This document shows, piece by piece, positions 14,851 to 21,934 of a stretch of 64,000 nt of DNA. The translations under genes and the position numbers were made by a program. Origin of the DNA: a virus; IMG/VR virus record IMGVR_UViG_3300017917_003612, positions 1 through 64,000 of that record; one strand, given 5' to 3'. The stretch's first letter is position 1. The number at the start of each line of letters is the position of its first letter. The notes under the pieces are model-generated. The model worked only from the letters and a program-made list of their open reading frames with translations. It was not told where the DNA came from and ran no database searches.

Positions 14851-15168
14851 TTATGCTTCGGCTGTGTATCTTTTACGCCAATAATCCCATTCTGGTAATA
14901 TGCCATTTGTATCGGTATATTCTCTAGTTATACCATTTTTAAGAACTAACGTAAAACCCACACGTGCCGTAATGTTGGAATTGAGTATTGACGAATATAC
15001 CGTTTCATACAACGGATCAATTCTGTCAATGAATGAATTCCATAAAGCATCATTTCTTTGCTTAGATTCTTGAAAGTTTAAAAACTCATCTGGTGTAAGG
15101 GTTGTTTCTGCCCATTGGTCTATATTTTTTTTGGTTTCGTCGGCATAATACACGATTTTATCTGTCAT
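14851..15168 (-). CDS. Hypothetical protein
   Basis: 105 residues, helical N-terminal half and strand-rich C-terminal half ending WDYWRKRY. The neighbour at 15184 ends its fold with FDYWENRM, so the two could be distant paralogs. Recovered as a pair between tmRNA and the SWIM gene. Function unknown. Confidence 0.6.
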   Translation of the reverse strand: MTDKIVYYADETKKNIDQWAETTLTPDEFLNFQESKQRNDALWNSFIDRIDPLYETVYSSILNSNITARVGFTLVLKNGITREYTDTNGILPEWDYWRKRYTAEA

Positions 15169-15183
15169 TATTTTATTCCTAGT

Positions 15184-15534
15184 TTAGATAGGCACTCTTG
15201 GATTAAAAGTAACGTTTGGATCTGATCTCATTCTATTTTCCCAGTAATCAAACTTTTCATGATTGACAAAATCAGGGGGTGTTTCTGATTCATACCCAAC
15301 AATAATAAGTATTTTACCACCATGAGCAGTAGTTATAGTTTCTTCAATGGGTGTTACTTTGAGTGTATTGTTGTCAATAAACGGTTGTAGATAGTTTTCT
15401 ATTTCAATGAAATCTGATTTCAACTGTTCTAATTCCACAGCCGGCAGGGTATGCAACCCCCATTCAAACACGGTAACCATATGATGCTGACCGTCTATTT
15501 TTAGAACAGATTTAAGTTGTTTAAATTTAGCCAT
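15184..15534 (-). CDS. Hypothetical protein
   Basis: 116 residues. Predicted alpha/beta with a helical centre (VELEQLKSDFIEIENYL) and a C-terminal FDYWENRMRSDP motif similar to the WDYWRKR end of the next gene. No family recognised. A TAAATAAATA late-type element lies just upstream, between it and the tmRNA coding piece. Confidence 0.6.
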   Translation of the reverse strand: MAKFKQLKSVLKIDGQHHMVTVFEWGLHTLPAVELEQLKSDFIEIENYLQPFIDNNTLKVTPIEETITTAHGGKILIIVGYESETPPDFVNHEKFDYWENRMRSDPNVTFNPRVPI

Positions 15535-15548
15535 AAAACTCTCAATTT

Positions 15549-15562
15549 TAAATATTTATTTA
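15549..15562 (-). promoter_or_regulatory. Possible T4-type late promoter element
   Basis: Minus strand TAAATAAATATTTA, about 15 bases upstream of the ATG at 15534. The spacing suits a late promoter with a short leader. Confidence 0.4.
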
Positions 15563-15565
15563 ACT

Positions 15566-15748
15566 TCCAGCCACTTCTGTTACCGAGCAGGCTGGGTCCA
15601 TCTCTGAGTCTTAGTTTAGCTTAGGCAGCTAAACGAACCTCAAACAGCTCATCATTGGCTGCATTTAGAGTTTTGCTTCTTTTACGTTGATCGCCTAACG
15701 TGCTGTCCACTCGCCTACTCTTGACCCTGTCGAAACCATGTCTGGCCC
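15566..15748 (-). ncRNA. ssrA: Permuted tmRNA, coding piece
   Basis: The 5' end GGGCCAGACATGGTTTCGAC matches the tmRNA 5' tRNA-like consensus. GGGCCAG pairs (one G-U) with CTGGTCC of the acceptor piece at 15971. A tag reading frame GCA GCC AAT GAT GAG... encodes AANDELFEVRLAA and then TAA; the upstream UAAAU keeps an A at -4 of the resume codon, as in E. coli. The stop codon lies in the loop of an 8-bp hairpin (GTTTAGCT/AGCTAAAC), as in helix 5 of tmRNA. A second stem, CCAGCC/GGCTGG, closes the 3' end. The acceptor half is encoded upstream, the order of circularly permuted two-piece tmRNA. The exact 3' end is inferred. Confidence 0.88.
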
Positions 15749-15760
15749 ATCATAAAGAGA

Positions 15761-15955
15761 TTATTTTTGATCTTTACTGTTACTAGATGGTTGTTGTTTC
15801 AAATGCTCTACAGATACGCACCTAGCAGTCATATTGGGCCTATTCTGTATCAATATACTGGCAGCTTCCCAACATTCCTCAAATCTGTCAAAGGTTTTCC
15901 ACTCACTTTCGTGCAAAACACCTGATATAACAACAGTTACAAAAAGTACATACAA
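15761..15955 (-). CDS. Small two-cysteine protein inside the tmRNA intervening segment
   Basis: 64 residues from a TTG at 15955, with GGAG 8 bases upstream and right next to the tmRNA CCA end. A hydrophobic N-terminus is followed by FEECWEAA...TARC and a polar tail. The same layout (hydrophobic start, C-x2-A, then Cys about 14-18 residues on) occurs at 3938, 22203, 23579 and 46064, which supports it being a real gene. It fills about 195 of the 222 bases between the acceptor and coding pieces of the permuted tmRNA. Confidence 0.6.
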   Translation of the reverse strand: MYVLFVTVVISGVLHESEWKTFDRFEECWEAASILIQNRPNMTARCVSVEHLKQQPSSNSKDQK

Positions 15956-15970
15956 ACCATAATCTCCTTA

Positions 15971-16018
15971 TGGTGGACCAGGCGGGAGTCGAACCCGCGT
16001 CCAGAACCCTTTTTGGGT
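15971..16018 (-). ncRNA. ssrA: Permuted tmRNA, acceptor piece
   Basis: Ends in CCTGGTCCACCA with an encoded CCA. The T arm is GCGGG-TTCGACT-CCCGC, preceded by CTGGAC, matching the 3' tRNA-like end of tmRNA. A CCC-AAAAA-GGG mini-hairpin lies 5' of it. On the minus strand this piece comes before the coding piece, 222 bases upstream, so the RNA must be processed into two parts that pair through the acceptor stem. The 5' boundary is a guess. Confidence 0.88.
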
Positions 16019-16053
16019 TGCTTCATACAGCAATTATTGCTTCATACAGCAAT
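16019..16053 (-). repeat. Two tandem identical hairpins 5' of the tmRNA
   Basis: The 16-base unit TTGCTGTATGAAGCAA occurs twice (16019-16034 and 16038-16053). Each copy folds as TTGCT/AGCAA with a 6-base loop. They lie between the methyltransferase stop codon and the tmRNA acceptor piece, so they may mark RNA processing sites or be part of the tmRNA fold. Confidence 0.7.
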
Positions 16054-16055
16054 AT

Positions 16056-17645
16056 TTACTCAACTACAAATAAATCATTATTGACAATTTGAGCTTTGTT
16101 TTTATTTATAATTATATTTTTTGATTTGTCTTTAGTGGGCAGCAATGATTCTTTAATATCTTTATTTGCATAACTAGTAACAAGTGCCAGTTCTTTTACA
16201 ATATCTAGTTGATCCAACCACTCTTTCATAAAAGTTTTTGGAATGCAGAAGTAAAATCTTCGTCTAATTTTTTTCTGCTGCTTGTACCAAGATGATTCAG
16301 AAACATATTTTATGTAACTAAACACCAATTCCACAGGCACGTCTTTGCCAGCATTTTCGTACCAATAATTTTTGAATGTATCGTGTAGGTTATCTGCTAT
16401 GTTTTGAGCGGGCACCGTCCTGCAACATCCTGGGCTGCTGTTTCGTGTAATATCAAATTCACAGAAGCCAAAATAATCAGTGCTTCCGTCCGATGGATTT
16501 GAAGTAAAGTAAAAACTTGGTCTAGGATTGGGATTTAATTCATAAACAAAACTACATTTTTTGATACTGTTATGTCTAAAATAAAATCTTGTTTCTTTGC
16601 GTTGTTGAATAATATGATAGTTATCTATGTTATCAAAAATGCCAATATCAACTTTAGATTTTACCTCGTTTATATAATCAACTATCTGTTGAAGTTTTGC
16701 ATCAACTTTAACAACATCTTTGTTTGATAAAACTTTTAAGTGAAATTTACCGTTGTATTGCAAATCTTCTCTCAATGATGCTACAGTTGTGTTTGTAGAA
16801 AAAATTTTAACCAATCTTGTTTTAAAATGTTCTCGAGATTCTCCTGCAACACTCAATAAAAAACTTTCAGCAGGCACGCTTCCTAGAAATGTTTTCTTAA
16901 AAATTTCTTGAAAAGGAATATCTGGATTTTTTATTTGTAAAACGGAATCAACATTTTCATCAATACCGTTATGTTTGATGATGTAATTGTTTTCGTCGCC
17001 ACCACGGATCATACTTAAAACTATAAGTCCTTGGGCAACATTATCAAATTTTAATGGATCTACATCAAATACAGACACTATTGTAAAATATTTTTTTAGG
17101 AATTTTTTAAACTGCAAATAAAATTTGGAGTCGTTTGTAATTAAACTTTTAGGAATCACATAATGTATACCACCCTGGTAATCATTTGTTATCATTATAT
17201 CAGCAGTTTTGATTATAAAAAACACTGCTTCTTCTCTTATGCCAGTGACTCCATATTTGTGAGCTAATTTTTTGACATAATTTTTATGTGTGGTCAAACT
17301 GTACGCCGGACTACGAAATGGAACATTTCCAATGAAGCTGACTTTCTTGGTATCAAAATTCAGTTCAGTGTTGATGTCGTAAAAATTTTTATGATAAAGT
17401 GAAAGATTAGGAAATCTTTCAACTCCTTTTTGAAACCACTCTTCATCTAGTTCAACTCCAACAATGTTGGCATTGGGATACTGTTCAATCATTGGACCAA
17501 TAAATCCACATCCACCAAAACTGGGCTCTACTACAATATCAGAGTCAACTGACAGTTTATCTAAAATCTCTTTAACCAAGTCCTCGGGAGTAAAAAATTG
17601 TCCCAACTGATACTTTTTGGATTGTATGTTTTTTTCTTCTAGCAT
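16056..17645 (-). CDS. N6-adenine DNA methyltransferase
   Basis: 529 residues. The N-terminal QLGQFFTP, the SAM motif VVEPSFGGCGFIGPM (about 39-52), the acidic VGVELDEEW and the catalytic GNVPF (Asn107 to Phe110, a variant of NPPF/Y) identify an adenine methyltransferase of the type I/IIG kind. The C-terminal 250 residues may recognise the target. A possible nuclease gene lies immediately upstream. No ribosome-binding site; TATAAATA ends 4 bases before the ATG. Confidence 0.82.
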   Translation of the reverse strand: MLEEKNIQSKKYQLGQFFTPEDLVKEILDKLSVDSDIVVEPSFGGCGFIGPMIEQYPNANIVGVELDEEWFQKGVERFPNLSLYHKNFYDINTELNFDTKKVSFIGNVPFRSPAYSLTTHKNYVKKLAHKYGVTGIREEAVFFIIKTADIMITNDYQGGIHYVIPKSLITNDSKFYLQFKKFLKKYFTIVSVFDVDPLKFDNVAQGLIVLSMIRGGDENNYIIKHNGIDENVDSVLQIKNPDIPFQEIFKKTFLGSVPAESFLLSVAGESREHFKTRLVKIFSTNTTVASLREDLQYNGKFHLKVLSNKDVVKVDAKLQQIVDYINEVKSKVDIGIFDNIDNYHIIQQRKETRFYFRHNSIKKCSFVYELNPNPRPSFYFTSNPSDGSTDYFGFCEFDITRNSSPGCCRTVPAQNIADNLHDTFKNYWYENAGKDVPVELVFSYIKYVSESSWYKQQKKIRRRFYFCIPKTFMKEWLDQLDIVKELALVTSYANKDIKESLLPTKDKSKNIIINKNKAQIVNNDLFVVE

Positions 17646-17649
17646 TAGA

Positions 17650-17657
17650 TATTTATA
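17650..17657 (-). promoter_or_regulatory. TATAAATA late promoter element
   Basis: Exact T4 late consensus on the minus strand, with only TCTA between it and the ATG at 17645. Transcription starting about 5 bases downstream would give a leaderless message. Confidence 0.5.
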
Positions 17658-17659
17658 AG

Positions 17660-18367
17660 TTAAAAAACAAGATTTTCATATTTTGTCAAATCATACTTGT
17701 TTAGATCAGTGAGAAACGGAGTTCCTACAGTTACATCTAACAAAAACAGTTCGTGAAAGCGTGGTTTAATATCAACTTGGCCTTCTGTTGTATGATTTTT
17801 GTGCTGTATGCCCATTGGTATTTTTCCAGGTTCTACATTATTTTTGCCTGGCGTACGACTCAAAAGATGATACGGAACCCAATAATGCACAGCACCATTT
17901 CCATACAGTGCAGAAAACAAACCGTAATTGGCACAATCGGGTTTGACTTGTTGCCATGTACCTTTCTTGGCAACTTGAAGCACGTTTTTTACAAACGGTA
18001 TATTAGTTGCCCGCTCGGCCCAAGTAAGAGCATATCCTCTTTTGTCAATTTGCTTTTTGCTGTCTGGGGTCATCACTGTAAAAAATTTTATTTCAACAAG
18101 ATCACCATGAAGCTTGCTGGCAATACTATTATCTAGTACAGCGTCATGGTTGGCATTACGTTTGGGTAACAGTTGTGGACAACTTGCACGAAATTCGTTC
18201 TCCCAGTCATCGCCACGATGTTTAGAAATACCTTCTTTGAACCATTTCTGCATATTTTCAGGAAACCCATAAGTATCAGTCCATCGGGCAACTGCCACTT
18301 GGTTCTGAAAGTCTCGGAACGTTTGGGTATCCATGGCTACAATATCGGCTGTGGTAAATGTTTTCAC
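17660..18367 (-). CDS. Putative nuclease partnered with the methyltransferase
   Basis: 235 residues from a GTG at 18367 with GGAG 7 bases upstream; a longer in-frame reading covers the preceding gene and is unlikely. The stretch HDAVLDN...HGDLVEIKFF has the Asp...ExK look of a PD-(D/E)xK nuclease. Encoded next to an adenine methyltransferase, it could be the restriction half of a phage-borne system or a modification accessory. The assignment rests on one motif and on position. Confidence 0.45.
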   Translation of the reverse strand: MKTFTTADIVAMDTQTFRDFQNQVAVARWTDTYGFPENMQKWFKEGISKHRGDDWENEFRASCPQLLPKRNANHDAVLDNSIASKLHGDLVEIKFFTVMTPDSKKQIDKRGYALTWAERATNIPFVKNVLQVAKKGTWQQVKPDCANYGLFSALYGNGAVHYWVPYHLLSRTPGKNNVEPGKIPMGIQHKNHTTEGQVDIKPRFHELFLLDVTVGTPFLTDLNKYDLTKYENLVF

Positions 18368-18540
18368 TGGCAATCTCCAAAATCTGCAGAATCCATTTGC
18401 TCTTGCCAATAGGCGCGAGCTTCTGCCTCGTGGTCGAAAGATTCCAACACATTCATACCACCAAGCGGATGCGGAAACCACACGTGCCACTCACCCGTGT
18501 CTTGATCGTGCGTACAATACAGTTCAATTGGTTCAGGCAT
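18364..18540 (-). CDS. Small hypothetical protein
   Basis: 58 residues, ATG at 18540, stop overlapping the GTG of the nuclease gene. It has the pattern ELYCTHDQDTGEWHVWFPHP and ends with a helix EAEARAYWQEQM. Resembles a small enzyme-like beta-hairpin protein; no family recognised. First gene behind a strong promoter. Confidence 0.6.
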   Translation of the reverse strand: MPEPIELYCTHDQDTGEWHVWFPHPLGGMNVLESFDHEAEARAYWQEQMDSADFGDCQ

Positions 18541-18571
18541 AATTTAATTCTGTTATGTAAATGTAGTGTTC

Positions 18572-18600
18572 AGTATAACAAAATTGGTAAGTTTTGTCAA
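18572..18600 (-). promoter_or_regulatory. Sigma70-type promoter
   Basis: Minus strand TTGACA (18595-18600), 17 bp, TATACT (18572-18577), about 30 bases upstream of the ATG at 18540. Confidence 0.85.
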
Positions 18601-18630
18601 CTTGATAAATCGAAAAGCTAGAATAAAATG

Positions 18631-18756
18631 TTAGGTATCATTGTCTTCTTTTATCCATTCGTAGTATATCAACCACAATGCCACTGATATACTACCAACA
18701 AGCAACACACCCAACAAAAATCCGATGATAAAATAGAGGTAATTTATTTCATCCAT
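18631..18756 (-). CDS. Small single-pass membrane protein
   Basis: 41 residues with one long hydrophobic helix (about residues 6-30) and a charged C-terminus EWIKEDNDT. ATG at 18756; TAAATA lies 7 bases upstream with GGG between. It follows a terminator. Function unknown. Confidence 0.55.
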   Translation of the reverse strand: MDEINYLYFIIGFLLGVLLVGSISVALWLIYYEWIKEDNDT

Positions 18757-18767
18757 GCCCTATTTAG

Positions 18768-18790
18768 CAAAAAAGCCCGCCAAAGCGGGC
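18768..18790 (-). terminator. Rho-independent terminator
   Basis: Minus strand GCCCGC-TTTG-GCGGGC followed by TTTTTTT, 20 bases after the stop codon of the gene at 18811. Confidence 0.92.
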
Positions 18791-18810
18791 CTTTCTGTCA
18801 CCATACAACT

Positions 18811-19134
18811 TTAGGCAGGTTGCTTGTTGCTAGCGCGGGCCTTGATAGCGTCCATGCTGGGCTTGGCACTTTTGACTTTGACAACCGGTGCTGCATTGTA
18901 CTTGGCGTCGGCTGCATCAATAGCAGCAGCAAACTCGGGATTCTTGTACAGATCCGTTGTTTTAAGATGCGTGACCAGCTCGCCCTTGGTCATTGCACGA
19001 GGCAGTTCGACCAAGTTGATGTCGGTGTCAGTCTTGGCAAGGATCTTGACACGAGTCATGTCGCCAGCGAAACGAACCTTGTACTGGCCTTTAGTTTTAG
19101 AAACACCACCTACCATAAAAGTTTTGTCAGTCAT
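18811..19134 (-). CDS. Conserved-looking phage early protein
   Basis: 107 residues. MTDKTFMVGGVSKTKGQYKVRFAxDMxRVK reads as a compact beta-rich domain, followed by a helical region and an Ala/Lys-rich tail. I have a memory of similar proteins in T4-like phages but no function. It is monocistronic, with a sigma70-type promoter upstream and a strong terminator downstream. Confidence 0.65.
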   Translation of the reverse strand: MTDKTFMVGGVSKTKGQYKVRFAGDMTRVKILAKTDTDINLVELPRAMTKGELVTHLKTTDLYKNPEFAAAIDAADAKYNAAPVVKVKSAKPSMDAIKARASNKQPA

Positions 19135-19192
19135 TTGTTACTCTCCACAAGTAAAGTTGAAAATTTAGATTACTGTTTGTAACCATACTACT

Positions 19193-19221
19193 ATTGTACT
19201 GCCTTTCGAACTACAGGTCAA
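19193..19221 (-). promoter_or_regulatory. Sigma70-type promoter
   Basis: Minus strand TTGACC (19216-19221), 17 bp, TACAAT (19193-19198), reading into the gene at 19134. Confidence 0.8.
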
Positions 19222-19250
19222 CCTGTTTTTGGTCGGCAGTTTAACCAAAA

Positions 19251-19379
19251 TCATTTACTCAATTCAGTTGCGGTTTCTTTGGTTTTGACCACAGCCTTGT
19301 CCAGCATATGTGCAATCCCACTAAAGCCAACAGTGGCCACAATGATACCAAAAACGGTTCCGTAAATAAAGGTTCTCAT
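19251..19379 (-). CDS. Small membrane protein
   Basis: 42 residues. One hydrophobic helix (about 4-24), then a Lys/Thr/Glu-rich tail. The ATG overlaps the stop of the preceding gene and has GGAG 8 bases upstream. Function unknown. Confidence 0.55.
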   Translation of the reverse strand: MRTFIYGTVFGIIVATVGFSGIAHMLDKAVVKTKETATELSK

Positions 19380-19543
19380 TCTGCGTTCTCCTTGGGCGGT
19401 TTAGCTGGGCGGGCAATCATGTGCAATCGATTGGCACAATCTCTAATGTCATCACTGAGCAATCCGCGTCCGATCTTCTGTTCAATCATGCGGGCAATGT
19501 TGTGAAGTGTAATCACTGCATCAGCCATTTGATCGTCTTGCAT
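19376..19543 (-). CDS. Small helical protein
   Basis: 55 residues with helix-rich sequence (ADAVITLHNIARMIEQKIG, then DDIRDCANRLHMIAR). GGAG lies 7 bases upstream, immediately after a -10 element. No family recognised. Confidence 0.55.
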   Translation of the reverse strand: MQDDQMADAVITLHNIARMIEQKIGRGLLSDDIRDCANRLHMIARPAKPPKENAE

Positions 19544-19554
19544 ACTGTTCTCCG

Positions 19555-19583
19555 ATTATAACAAATTCATTCTTTTGAGTCAA
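19555..19583 (-). promoter_or_regulatory. Sigma70-type promoter
   Basis: Minus strand TTGACT (19578-19583), 17 bp, TATAAT (19555-19560). It lies in the 3' end of the zinc-ribbon gene and drives the two genes at 19543 and 19379. The predicted leader is only a few bases. Confidence 0.78.
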
Positions 19584-19791
19584 CCGTTTCAGCGGTTTTA
19601 ACTACGGGTCGCTTCTTGTTGTACTTCAAACACCACATGCACCGGGTGCTTTCTACTCCGTAGAAGTAGTGATTTACATCATAATGTCGTTGGTCACATA
19701 CCGAGCAAACAAATTGCTGCATGTCAGGACCATCTGGTCCATCAGCAGCTATTGTTTGAAGCGGACCAAGTTCACTTGTGACTGGTTGCAT
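19567..19791 (-). CDS. Small zinc-ribbon-like protein
   Basis: 74 residues with two CxxC pairs (CSVC and CMWC) about 20 residues apart, typical of a zinc-binding ribbon. Tails on both sides look disordered. Probably binds nucleic acid or protein. The start overlaps the preceding stop codon. Confidence 0.6.
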   Translation of the reverse strand: MQPVTSELGPLQTIAADGPDGPDMQQFVCSVCDQRHYDVNHYFYGVESTRCMWCLKYNKKRPVVKTAETVDSKE

Positions 19792-19955
19792 TAGTTGTAA
19801 CCAACTTCAAAGTTTTCGGGTTCCAACATATCAGCCTCAAGCACAGCGTCTTGATAGCTAGTGGCATTCAACATGATGGTTTGTCCATTAAAATACGATG
19901 CCATGTATCCACCTGAAGATGGGTCGTAATCAATACTAATAAGAAAATTACTCAT
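19791..19955 (-). CDS. Small hypothetical protein
   Basis: 54 residues from the ATG at 19955 (AAGGAG upstream); a longer in-frame reading lacks support. LISIDYDPSSGGYMASY and a C-terminal acidic stretch suggest a small beta-hairpin fold. No family recognised. Confidence 0.55.
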   Translation of the reverse strand: MSNFLISIDYDPSSGGYMASYFNGQTIMLNATSYQDAVLEADMLEPENFEVGYN

Positions 19956-20115
19956 CCATAGTCTCCTTGTCATTGTAAAAAAATGCTGCACCAAGTTGAG
20001 TCTCTAACACATCAGCTCTAGTAGGATAATCTACTACTAGAATCTGTGCCAGTTGCTGCAGGCTTTGATTGGATAGCAGAGCTAATTCGTTTGCAATAAC
20101 TTCAAGTCGGTTCAT
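19948..20115 (-). CDS. Small hypothetical protein
   Basis: 55 residues, helical. It begins MNRLEVIANELALLSNQ and contains LAQILVVDYPTRADVLE. The stop codon overlaps the next start; the ATG follows a GACGAACT sequence. Function unknown. Confidence 0.55.
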   Translation of the reverse strand: MNRLEVIANELALLSNQSLQQLAQILVVDYPTRADVLETQLGAAFFYNDKETMDE

Positions 20116-20288
20116 AGTTCGTCCACGTTGATGTCAGTAATATCTTTGGGTTTGGTTTGAGGACGACCCCAGGCGCTTGCACCTGCATCGGGTGAACTTT
20201 TACCAGTAGGAATTTGTTGAATCTCGCCGCCGTTGGCAAGAAATTCTGCAACAGCTCGTTCGTATTCTGCTTTGGCTTCTTTAGTCAA
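20112..20288 (-). CDS. Small hypothetical protein
   Basis: 58 residues from a TTG at 20288, chosen because GGGAG lies 8 bases upstream and no ATG is available. N-terminal helix (KAEYERAVAEFLANGG), then a Pro/Gly-rich segment with AWGRPQTKP. It overlaps the following start by four bases. Confidence 0.55.
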   Translation of the reverse strand: MTKEAKAEYERAVAEFLANGGEIQQIPTGKSSPDAGASAWGRPQTKPKDITDINVDEL

Positions 20289-20483
20289 TTATACACTCCC
20301 ATAATATTCTGCATCCAGATCGGCTGCAATGTCTGCATAAGTATACACATCATCATCAATTTGGTCAAGTATAGCCAACACCTGCGGAACACTAAGTCCC
20401 ACACGATCTGCTATCTCGGGCAAAGGTACGCCATCAAAATCCAGTTCACAAATTTCCAGTTCCAAGTTCTTAAAGTATCCCAT
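20289..20483 (-). CDS. Small HTH-like protein
   Basis: 64 residues from the ATG at 20483 (GGGG upstream). The segment VPLPEIADRVGLSVPQVLAIL reads as a helix-turn-helix, followed by an acidic helix. Possibly a small regulator. Adjacent to and coupled with the genes on each side. Confidence 0.55.
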   Translation of the reverse strand: MGYFKNLELEICELDFDGVPLPEIADRVGLSVPQVLAILDQIDDDVYTYADIAADLDAEYYGSV

Positions 20484-20485
20484 AA

Positions 20486-20737
20486 TCAACCCCAATCCTT
20501 TCTATCTCCAGATTTTTCGTTTTCCTCGTAACCGGCCAGGTATTCTTCACGTTCGGCATCTGTAAGTTTAGTTATCTTTTGACCATGCCCAGTACCATTG
20601 GGCCACCAGTGCGGACTAGGACCACGACCATAATAACTATCTGCCGAGCCACGATCATACAAACTACCATGACGGGCCCGATCAAATTGCGGAAGATCTT
20701 TGAGTATATCAAACACTCGTTGTTTTTCTGCTTGCAT
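20486..20737 (-). CDS. Conserved-looking phage protein
   Basis: 83 residues. The pattern YDRGSADSYYGRGPSPHWWP, then ERExYLAGYEENE, recalls a short domain seen in many phages and faintly the ribosome modulation factor core (GSADSYYG...YLAGYE). No function can be assigned. Confidence 0.6.
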   Translation of the reverse strand: MQAEKQRVFDILKDLPQFDRARHGSLYDRGSADSYYGRGPSPHWWPNGTGHGQKITKLTDAEREEYLAGYEENEKSGDRKDWG

Positions 20738-20751
20738 GTTATTCTCCTTGA

Positions 20752-21021
20752 TTAGGCTTTAGGAGCCACTGTACGAATATTGGTACTTACACAACGGATT
20801 GGATTGATGTACCCAAGTCGCTTGGCAATCTTACGTGCCTCATCCACAATTGGTAGAATAGATTCACGGCGACCCAGCATGTGATAACCCACATAGCGTT
20901 TGGTGGTTTCATCTACACCCATGCCGGCGGGCACGTCTGTATAGGTGCTCACCACACAGCCATTTTTTTGTGCAATGGCTTGATTGATTACGGCACGAAT
21001 CTGTTTGGTATTTGCTAACAT
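20752..21021 (-). CDS. Hypothetical early protein
   Basis: 89 residues. N-terminal helix with a DVPAGMGVDET loop, then helices rich in Arg. AAGGAG precedes the ATG. It is driven by a strong promoter with a leader sequence shared by other early genes. No family recognised. Confidence 0.58.
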   Translation of the reverse strand: MLANTKQIRAVINQAIAQKNGCVVSTYTDVPAGMGVDETTKRYVGYHMLGRRESILPIVDEARKIAKRLGYINPIRCVSTNIRTVAPKA

Positions 21022-21053
21022 GTTTTTGGCTCCTTATCAGTTACTGTACCATT

Positions 21054-21082
21054 ATTATAACAAAATGGGTATTTTTGAGCAA
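21054..21082 (-). promoter_or_regulatory. Sigma70-type promoter, shared cassette
   Basis: Minus strand TTGCTC (21077-21082), 17 bp, TATAAT (21054-21059). Spacer ends CCCATTTTG and the leader is TACAGTAACTGATAAGGAG, nearly identical to those at 25051. Confidence 0.82.
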
Positions 21083-21085
21083 CCA

Positions 21086-21415
21086 TTATTTTTTGGGGAT
21101 GCGATAAATGATGCCCTGGGCTGTTGTTCTTTTAACAACACCCGCAGCGGCCCATTCAGTTTCCATCAGCGCAAGATTTTTGCGGTCTACTATAGCAGGA
21201 CGATCCAGCTTGATGGCAATAAAGCGATCGCGGTAGTTGACATGAAAGGCTCTAGCCGAATACATCATTTCCAACACCAGTTTCATGCGCTCGGCAGCAA
21301 CCTTCTGCCGTTCGGTATAGTGAGTGCTAGCAGCATACGAGCGTTGAGCTGCATCACGAGCAGCGGCATAAGCAAAATAACCGGCGTTTTTAGATTCTAG
21401 TTCGCGTTCTTGCAT
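21086..21415 (-). CDS. Hypothetical early protein
   Basis: 109 residues, Ala/Arg-rich helical N-terminus (about 1-50) and a C-terminal half with a possible winged-helix feel (ALMETEWAAAGVVKRTTAQGIIYRIP). AAGGAG precedes the start. Monocistronic behind its own promoter. Confidence 0.58.
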   Translation of the reverse strand: MQERELESKNAGYFAYAAARDAAQRSYAASTHYTERQKVAAERMKLVLEMMYSARAFHVNYRDRFIAIKLDRPAIVDRKNLALMETEWAAAGVVKRTTAQGIIYRIPKK

Positions 21416-21447
21416 TTTGGCTACTCCTTATTAAATACTATACCAAT

Positions 21448-21476
21448 ATTATAGCAAAATGGGCCTTTTTGGTCTA
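21448..21476 (-). promoter_or_regulatory. Sigma70-type promoter, shared cassette
   Basis: Minus strand TAGACC (21471-21476), 17 bp ending CCCATTTTGC, TATAAT (21448-21453). The leader contains TTTAATAAGGAG. Confidence 0.8.
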
Positions 21477-21532
21477 CCAAAATAAAATGTTGTTTTTTTG
21501 CAACAAAAAGTTGCTAATTCAGCAACAGTTGC

Positions 21533-21934
21533 TTAGTTAGCAACCAAGCCTAGTTTACGCAATTCTACTGCAAAAGTGGGTCTGATATTAGGGTCTACTT
21601 CAAGTATTTCAGAACCGGCCATGTCCAATCTATCAGCAATGTCTTTGGCTTCTTTTAGCCCAAGCCGTCTGCGATCGTAGGTGCGTATGCATTTGATTAC
21701 AGCAATTTTGTCTGACATCTTGCTCACAAACGGATTCTTGACATGTATCTTGTCTCTACGATAGTTGCCGGTCAGCATGGCCATAAACACCTCACCTTTA
21801 AGTTCAGGATCGATGGTATCTGCGATTGTGGTCCACAGTTCCATGCCCTTGTCTGCACCATAGATGTCGGCAATGGTCTGCATGAATCCAATGCCGGCAC
21901 CCACTAGGTCTTCTCGATGTTTTTCAGGTAGCAT
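21533..21934 (-). CDS. Protein with ribosomal L7/L12 C-terminal-like domain
   Basis: 133 residues. The C-terminal part KIAVIKCIR...LGLKEAKDIADRL...AVELRKLGLVA follows the L7/L12 C-terminal fold, which contacts translation factors. The N-terminal half is helical and unrelated. It may touch translation or simply share the fold. The ATG overlaps the stop of the preceding gene (TAATG), with no separate ribosome-binding site. Confidence 0.65.
   Translation of the reverse strand: MLPEKHREDLVGAGIGFMQTIADIYGADKGMELWTTIADTIDPELKGEVFMAMLTGNYRRDKIHVKNPFVSKMSDKIAVIKCIRTYDRRRLGLKEAKDIADRLDMAGSEILEVDPNIRPTFAVELRKLGLVAN

Noticed and set aside
16019-16053. Tandem repeat as a CRISPR remnant
   Set aside because: Only two copies with a 3-base gap and internal hairpins, next to a tmRNA; no cas genes.
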